DNA from: Wurfbainia villosa
Taxonomy: Eukaryota; Streptophyta; Magnoliopsida; Zingiberales; Zingiberaceae
Length of the DNA: 64,000 nt
Reading direction: 5' to 3'
Assembly (NCBI GenBank): GCA_025175895.1
Contig: CM045987.1
Location: 111,961,040-112,025,039, forward strand
Positions 58,190 through 64,000 of the stretch are shown in pieces. Made by a program: the position numbers and the translations under genes. Within the stretch, counting starts at the first letter, position 1; every line of letters starts with the position of its first letter. The notes under the pieces were generated by a model that saw nothing but the letters and a program-made list of their open reading frames with translations, had not been told where the DNA came from and did no database searches.

Positions 58190-59874
58190 TGTTGGTGCAA
58201 TCGGCCCAGGTCACGATTGACCAGGACTCGAGTTTGACTCGAGTGATGTTTTGATGTTTCGACAAAAACATATGACAATGTAATTGTCATGGGAAAGTCC
58301 AAGTGGAACACTTGGCATTTGGTAAAGTCCAAGTCTTGAGTACTTGGCATGAAAAGTCCAAGTGGGACACTTGGCGCATGGAAAGTCCAAGTCATGGGTA
58401 CTTGGCATTTGGGAAAGTCCAAGTCTTGAGTACTTGGCATGAGAAGTCCAAGCATGGGTCTTGGCAAATGAGAAGTCCAAGCATGGGTCTTGGCAAATGG
58501 AAAGTCCAAGCATGGGTCTTGGCAATGTAAAGTCCAACATGGGTTGGCAAGGAAAGTCCAAGCATGGTCTTGGCATGAAAAGTCCAACATGGGTTGGCAA
58601 GGAAAGTCCAAGCATGGGTCTTGGCAAATGAGAAGTCCAAGCATGGGTCTTGGCAAATGGAAAGTCCAAGCATGGGTCTTGGCATGGAAAGTCCAACATG
58701 GGTTGGCAAGGGAAAGTCCAAGCTTGAGTCTTGGCATTTGAGAAGTCCAAGGGTTTGATATTGGCAGAAAGTCCAAACGGGAGTCTTGGCAAAGATAAGA
58801 CCAATGGTTGGCGGCGTAAAGTCCAAGCGGAGTCTTGGCGGCGTAAGTCCAATGTGCCTTGGCGGTGTAGACACCGTTAGCATGACATAGCCGAGGGAAG
58901 CACCTGGAGGCTAGCGCAATGGATGAACAAGTCATGGATGACTTGGAGGGATCCGAGAGGCGTGAGGCTGATGGAGGTGGCTAGAAGGCTTAGGTCTAGG
59001 CTAAGGGTGGTCTAGCAAGTATGGGGGCACCATACTTGGGTTAAAACCTCATTCTTGAGGTTGGCGATCGACATTATGGCGGATTCGACCGTCGCTTAAG
59101 AGCCGAATCGGCGATCGCTCATTGAGCAGAACCGATGTATCTACGATCGATCGCTAAGGGTTGTGATCGATCGCTAGTTCACCATGACATGAGCACAGAA
59201 TGCTCCGTAGCCGACTGGGCAGTCGACTACGCGGCTGGCAGTCGACTGCCAATGTTGGCAGTCGACTGCCAAGAGATCCGTTGGAGTTTTTTCAGCGTGG
59301 ATCGATCCGTTGTCTCACGACAACAGTGGCATCAGTCGACTGGTGACTTATGGCAGTCGATAGGTGGAAATCCAGCCCGACGAGGTTATAAAGGCTCGCG
59401 AGGGTTTCAAAAGCGATTTTCTTGGGCGAAATTGAAGGGGGAAGTTGGTGCTTTCCAGTCCTTCAAAGCTAGTTCAAGGCAATCAAAGATCAAGCAATCC
59501 AAAGTTCTTGTAAAGTTGTTTTTCCTTTACTTGCATTGTATTTCTTACTTGTATTTGCTTGTATCTTGTGTATTACTTAGTGTAATCCTTGTACGAGATT
59601 TCTCCGCCTCCGGATTGTTCCGAGAAGGAGTTATTATTGATTAGTGATTGCGTATGCATCACTAGAGCTCTTTAGAGCTCGATCCGTGGAGTAGGAACCG
59701 TGTGGCTCCGAACCACGTTATATCTTTGTGTTCGTGATTGTTGTATTTCGTTATTGCTTTCATTTCTATATTCCGCTGCGCTAATGAAATTGTAGACACG
59801 ATCACGATCGAATTCCATCGACATACGAATTCAACGCTATTCACCCCCCCTCTAGCGGCGTCAAATCTCCAACA
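58190..59874 (+). repeat. 3' LTR of element C
   Basis: 1685 bp, TGTTGGTGCAATCGGCCC to AATCTCCAACA. The hairpin array (58296-58865) has about 21 units. Block 59060-59365 differs strongly from the 5' LTR: it begins with CGATCG-like strings and switches to CAGTCGACTG at about 59210. A TATAAAG box is at 59387-59393. Confidence 0.92.
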
Positions 59875-60666
59875 GTTTTTGCAGAATAAGATATACCATT
59901 GTAGAATGTGTGGACAATTAGTCATCTTTCAAGTCCATGGTGGAGGCATTGTTGCAGTAATCCTTTGAAACAGTCCCAAGCTTCAAAAAGTGACTCCCCA
60001 TCTTTTTGTGAGAAGTTCGTGATCTGATGAAGGAGGTTTGCAGTCTTACTTGGGGGAAAGTATTTATTGAGGAATTTCTGCTCAAGCTAGTCCCATGTCA
60101 TGATGCAATCCATAGGAAGAGAATATAGCTAGGCTCTTGCCTTGTCTCGAAGTGAGAAAGGGAATAACCTTAACCTGATAGCGTCTGCAAAAGCCCCATT
60201 AAATTTTAAATTTTCACAAAATTTTAGGAATACCTCCAGGTGCAAATTAGGGTCTTCTGTAGGTCCTCCGAACTGATGTTGTTGTATCATGAATAGTAAT
60301 GATGGCTTTAATTCAAAGTTGTTTGCTTCGATAGGGGGTCTTCGTATGCTTGACCTTAGCCCTCTTGTAGTTGGAGCTACATACTCCTTCGAAGGTTTGT
60401 TTTCCTCCTGTGCTGCCACAGTAGCAGATTGTGCTTCCTTAAGTCGTCTCTGGAGTATTTCCTAGCAAGGAGGGTTCTTCTATCTCAGGATCTTCTTCTA
60501 TTAGTTTCCCTTATCTAGTTAATCTATTCATAAAATAAGAAATGCACTCCAAAGGAAGTGATTAATGATAGTGCAGAGGAAAATAAACCTAAGAAAAGAT
60601 AATAAGAAAAGAAAATAAATAAAAATCTAGATTAACCTAATTGCAAATTAACTAATATTGAAGCAG

Positions 60667-60684
60667 TATCTGACAACGACGACA
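60667..60684 (-). other. Degenerate tRNA-Asp primer-binding site of the Athila element
   Basis: The minus strand reads TGTCGTCGTTGTCAGATA six bases from the LTR. It resembles the Athila tRNA-Asp site TGGCGCCGTTGCCGGGGA with several changes, largely C to T or G to A. Confidence 0.65.
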
Positions 60685-60690
60685 AAAACT

Positions 60691-62151
60691 TAATGTGTCG
60701 ATTCCGCAAGTACACGATCGTCGTCAAGTAATAAAATATCGATCCCACAAAGACTTTGTCAAGTACTAGTTTTTTTGCAAGGAAAGATTATCTAGAATAT
60801 TAAATAGTTGAGAAATAGTAAAAGAGATAAAATAGACGATTTGAGATACGAGTAGAGAATTAGTTTATGGAGAAATCTTAGGACTTTGGTTTTGCTACAA
60901 TGTTGGATATCTTGGAAACTCTTGGTTAATCTATTCTTGAAGGAAACCTATCTATGTATAAAATATCTTTTGGATCATTCGTTAACTGTAGTGATCTGTC
61001 TGGGTGCATCACAGGTGCTCATCATTGCAACAAGTCCATCGACCTATGAATCACATAGATCAAAATATTATATTTCAAAAATTTATTGATTCCTCAAACA
61101 ATAAAATTTTAAAATCAACCAACACCTAAGATAGGTTATGAAATATCTTTTTGGAGTATCCATAGGTCAATAAACTTGTTGCAATGGTGGGCATCTGTCA
61201 CATACCCCGGCAGATCACTACAGTTAATGAAAATCCTAGAGATAGATCATGAAAGCCTCAAGAGAGTCTAATTGCTTTTTAGAACATTCATAAATCGATG
61301 AACTTATTGCAATGGTGGGCACCTGTCAAATACCCAGGTAGATCACTATAGTTAATGAAAGCCCTAAATTACAATAGGTTCTCACGATTGGTTATACAAA
61401 TTCAGGATATAAAAACCCTAAAGCATGCGAATAGGTGATCAACAAACTCGAAAGGCAAACCCTATGCGCTGTAAAACCAATTCAAGAAATTCACAATGAA
61501 ATAAATAAAAGAGTGGTGCAATCCAAGACAAACTGACAAAGAGCTACTCCCTCATCCTAAAGTACAAGACTACTCTATAGAGGAGTTACAAAACATAGGC
61601 GATAGAAAAGAAAGAATTCACCCGGCGTCCTATGCTCTGCTCGTCTTGTCCCTGGCTTCTAAACTTCGATCCTCCTCCGAGTAATCCCAAGGATCGAAGT
61701 GATCTAGATGATCCCTGGGATTCTTGAATGAACCCCGAATCCTCCAATGAACCAGAATGAACTAGCCTCCTTTCTCTTAGGTATTAGGGTATTTTTATAG
61801 CTTTTTCTGGAAAATAATTTGTGAAATCTTTTAGCAAAGAGGCATAATTTGGCACGACCTGGGTGCCAGGTGTTGTGAAGACCTGGCACACCCTAGGCGT
61901 GTCAACTGTTGGAAGCTTTAAAAAATATGCATTGCGGCTCCGTTTGCTCCCTGTTTCTTTGTGGCTTCCCTCTATGACTCTATTATGCCTTCTTTTGTCC
62001 CTCCTGAGAGTAAAAACACAGAAACCGCAATCATCTAAACTAAAAATGTAATATGAAAGTAAATGCTATGTTTTATGCATGCTATGTGAATAAAATGCAA
62101 GAAAAACATGCTAAATAAATCCTAAAATATGCATGTGATTTACACTCATCA
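60691..62151 (-). repeat. 5' LTR of the Athila element, with an inverted segment
   Basis: 1461 bp, ending CACTCATCA; the left terminus is mutated to TAATG. Compared with the sister LTR, about 60975-61050 is inverted: it reads TAACTGTAGTGATCTGTCTG where the sister has the reverse complement. The following about 80 bp (61050-61125) is unlike the sister. The other two internal units (about 61160 and 61290) are in normal orientation. Confidence 0.85.
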
Positions 62152-62733
62152 CTGATGGAGGTGGCTTGAAGACTTAGGTCTAGGCCTAGGGTGAGTATCA
62201 AGTATGAGGGAATCATACTTGGGAAAAATCTCATGTTTGAGATTTACCAATCTACTGGAGGTATTGACTAGTCGACTGGGTCGAGTGCTCATCATTCGAG
62301 AGGCCTAGTGGACTCTGGTCGAGTATTCGACTGAGGGTCAACTATTGACTGTGGCTCTGATAGTTGATTGGTTAGTTAGACAAGTCGTCTACTGGGTAGA
62401 ACAGTCGAATGATGTTAGTGGACATGAGCACATAAGGTCTCGTAGCTGACTAATGGTAATGACAGTCTATTGCTCAAGTGTCTGTTGGACGAAAACTGAT
62501 GTGGATCAGTCTGTTGTGAGACAACGGATAGATGGACAGTCGACTGGGGCCTTTTGGCAGTTGACTACTAAGCAAAAAATTAGTCCAATGTAGGTTATAA
62601 AAAGGAGGCTGAAATGGAGGCTTGAAGTTGCTGATTCTTGGAGGGGAATTGCTGTTGCATTTCAGACCTCTCAAGCATCTCGAAGCAACCAAAAGATCAA
62701 GCATTCAAAAGCTCACTTGTAAAGTGTTGTAAG
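62152..62733 (+). repeat. Copia LTR, right part
   Basis: It continues the LTR of 43504-43996 after the Athila insertion: CTGATGGAGGTGGCTTGAAG, a GTCGACTGG cluster (62270-62560), TATAAAAAGG at about 62597 and TTGTAAAGTGTTGTAAG. It stops at 62733, before the C-rich LTR end, where another LTR end begins. Confidence 0.75.
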
Positions 62734-62769
62734 TGTAGGGACCGATATGATCGCACTAGAGGGAGGTGT
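62734..62769 (-). repeat. Terminal scrap of a minus-strand copia LTR
   Basis: TGTAGGGACCGATATGATCG then ACTAGAGGGAGGTG is the reverse complement of a CACCTCCCTCTAGT...CCCTACA LTR ending, as in element A. It is cut after 36 bp by the gypsy LTR. Confidence 0.5.
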
Positions 62770-64000
62770 TGTCATGCCCCGAGGTAGACTCTGTCCGGCC
62801 AATAGATGACACCCCCTTATGACAATTCCAATACATATCCAAATAGACACAGCCAACAGAGCACATATGGAAATAAATAACATCGACAGCGGAAGACAAA
62901 CACAATAAAAGATATAATCTCAACAATAAAGGCATACCAGTATATTCGTCCACCAGTAAACAAAATTCAATAATGAAACCGTAGAGAAAATCACAATTAT
63001 TACAATTAACCCACAATACTATCTCCAATAGAAACAAAGTCCATATCGAGATACATACGATATACGAAAACAAGACCCTCGAAAAAATGGTGGGATGGGA
63101 TCATGTGGCGAAGCTCCAAGTCCATGCCGAAATCTTCTATCTGCCACCTGGGCGATAAGAAACCCAGGGTCAGTGGTGGATAGTATAAACTCAGGGGTAA
63201 TATATAGAAAGTGCATGAACAACATATAAGAACATAGGGATCTACAAGTATGAATGTGAAGATCAACAGGTATACCGAACGAGTCCAATAGATATACAAT
63301 TCTAAATGTAATAACAACTAACCACCAGTATAGTCATACTCAATGCACATACTAAACTGAACATGAAGTAATGCCAAGTACCAACATAACTGATGGTCTC
63401 CAACAACATAAGCTATACCATCCTGAACAGGTATACAATAACATACCCCATATACCATATGATAGAATGAACCAACACATACTCATGCTCAACACACACA
63501 AAACAGTATAAGATATGCAAATGGCATGTAACATGATATACAAGCATATGCAGCAAACAAATGCAGCATCTCACAGGCATATGTAAAACATATATCAAAT
63601 ACATGCATACATATATCTCAGCAATGCATATGCATGGCCATGTCTGCAGACCCATCCAACCATGACCCCAGTAAGGCCTGGGTGGCACAACATGACAACT
63701 ATTCCGACTCCAGCTACCACTACTCTCGAGTGGCCGAGTTGGGTAGTATGAATGGTAGCTAGCCGCCATAGAGCTATATGCTATCCCACGGGGGTCCCTG
63801 CTGCTAGCCGCTCCATCACACTACCCATGAGTGGACTAGCATCGCACACAGGACAACTGCACACCTCACAACCACCATCTATAGTGGGCAAGTGCGCTAT
63901 CTACCACTCTGCATAGTGGTCAAGTGCGCATCTCTAGCTACCATCATCTATAATGGCCGAGCGCGCACATCCAATGCTCTGCACTCAACCCTGCTACCAC
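62770..64000 (-). repeat. Gypsy LTR copy (probable Tekay/Del type), runs out of the window
   Basis: It starts TGTCATGCCCCGAGG like the copy at 7703 and shares ATCGGACG/AATAGATGACACCCCCTTATGACA-type text and the GCATATGCATGGCCATG region. At 63711-63960 are five hairpin units CCACT(N)AGTGG. No coding sequence is recognised. Confidence 0.65.

Larger units (their letters stand above)
52762..59874 (+). mobile_element. Element C: complete gag-only copia retrotransposon
   Basis: Complete element of 7113 bp with LTRs 52762-54457 and 58190-59874 and perfect duplications GTTTT (52757-52761 and 59875-59879). It carries a primer site, a gag with a single internal stop, a long non-coding segment and a polypurine tract. 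No pol is present. It lies in the gag of the Athila element in the opposite orientation. The near-intact gag and clean boundaries suggest it is among the younger insertions here. Confidence 0.93.
52396..60419 (-). pseudogene. gag: Athila gag, split by element C
   Basis: Minus strand from about 60419: APTTRGLRSSIRRPPIE, FELKPSLLFMIQQHQFGG, DPNLHLEVFLKFCENLKFNG, IRLRLFPFSLRDKARA, a stop, then KFLNKYFPPSKTANL, ESLFEAWD and HTFYNGI up to element C. It resumes at 52756 with DSAVGEALMNKMLDEAFDTIENVALNHHQW and ends near 52396. The core motifs are those of the Ty3/gypsy gag (retrotrans_gag) domain that forms the capsid. A few stops are present. Confidence 0.88.
43997..62151 (-). mobile_element. Athila-type Ty3/gypsy element lacking RT and integrase
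   Basis: Minus-strand element bounded by LTRs 60691-62151 (5') and 43997-45462 (3'), with duplications CTGAT at 43992-43996 and 62152-62156. The host copia LTR reads GAGGCTGATGGAGG across the joined ends. In order: degenerate tRNA-Asp primer site, gag, protease, then a jump to the downstream Athila-type ORF; no RT, RNase H or integrase remains. A CACTA element (47470-50539) and gag-only element C (52762-59874) sit inside it. Without these the Athila copy would be about 8 kb. Confidence 0.9.

Overview
This is a flowering-plant nuclear genome window made almost entirely of nested LTR retrotransposons. The AT-rich non-coding DNA, LTRs over 1 kb, plant-type Ty1/copia, Athila and chromovirus domains, a CACTA transposon and one GC-rich intronless gene-like ORF suggest a large, repeat-rich genome. 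A monocot is likely (GC-rich codon use in the gene, Angela-like and SIRE-like copia elements), but the species cannot be fixed from sequence alone. I see no rRNA or tRNA genes, no CRISPR array and nothing bacterial.

Layout. 1-7.7 kb: decayed SIRE-like copia pieces (RT/RNase H remnant, its 3' LTR, an older truncated LTR, an inverted gag scrap, a second RNase H tail and 3' LTR). 7.7-20.3 kb: a minus-strand Ty3/gypsy element (probably Tekay/Del type) with decayed pol and a long LTR, broken by an Athila-type solo LTR (8698-10493) and by a complete 5.5-kb gag-only copia element A (12460-17961). 20.3-22.2 kb: the only non-transposon island, with a 133-aa ORF (21197-21598) resembling short plant DUF4228-type proteins. 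22.2-43.2 kb: a minus-strand SIRE-like gag and LTR, split by gag-only element B (22904-41185, TSD TCCAG). B is itself split in its gag by an Angela-like copia element (24731-37545, TSD GTGAG). That element has an extra partial LTR and a duplicated leader and gag inside it. 43.2-62.7 kb: a copia LTR split by an Athila element (43997-62151, TSD CTGAT). The Athila element lacks RT, RNase H and integrase, and is itself split by a CACTA element (47470-50539, TSD AAA) and by gag-only element C (52762-59874, TSD GTTTT). 62.7-64 kb: the end of another LTR and a third copy of the gypsy LTR.

How the parts relate. Three complete elements (A, B, C) carry LTRs, primer-binding site, gag and polypurine tract but no pol. 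Their gag proteins stop just after a WVPKS motif, where protease would begin in an autonomous element, so they presumably used replication proteins supplied in trans. Several unrelated families also carry arrays of short hairpins or palindromes in LTRs or leaders: CCAAG/CTTGG, TTGGA/TCCAA, CCACT/AGTGG, CAGTCGACTG, and an AGGA-tetraloop hairpin beside the Athila polypurine tract. The LTR pairs of A, B and C differ mainly at the CAGTCGACTG sites, which one copy often replaces with CGATCG-like strings. That is either a real recombination pattern or a sequencing artefact at methylated palindromes. All coordinates and comparisons were made by eye.
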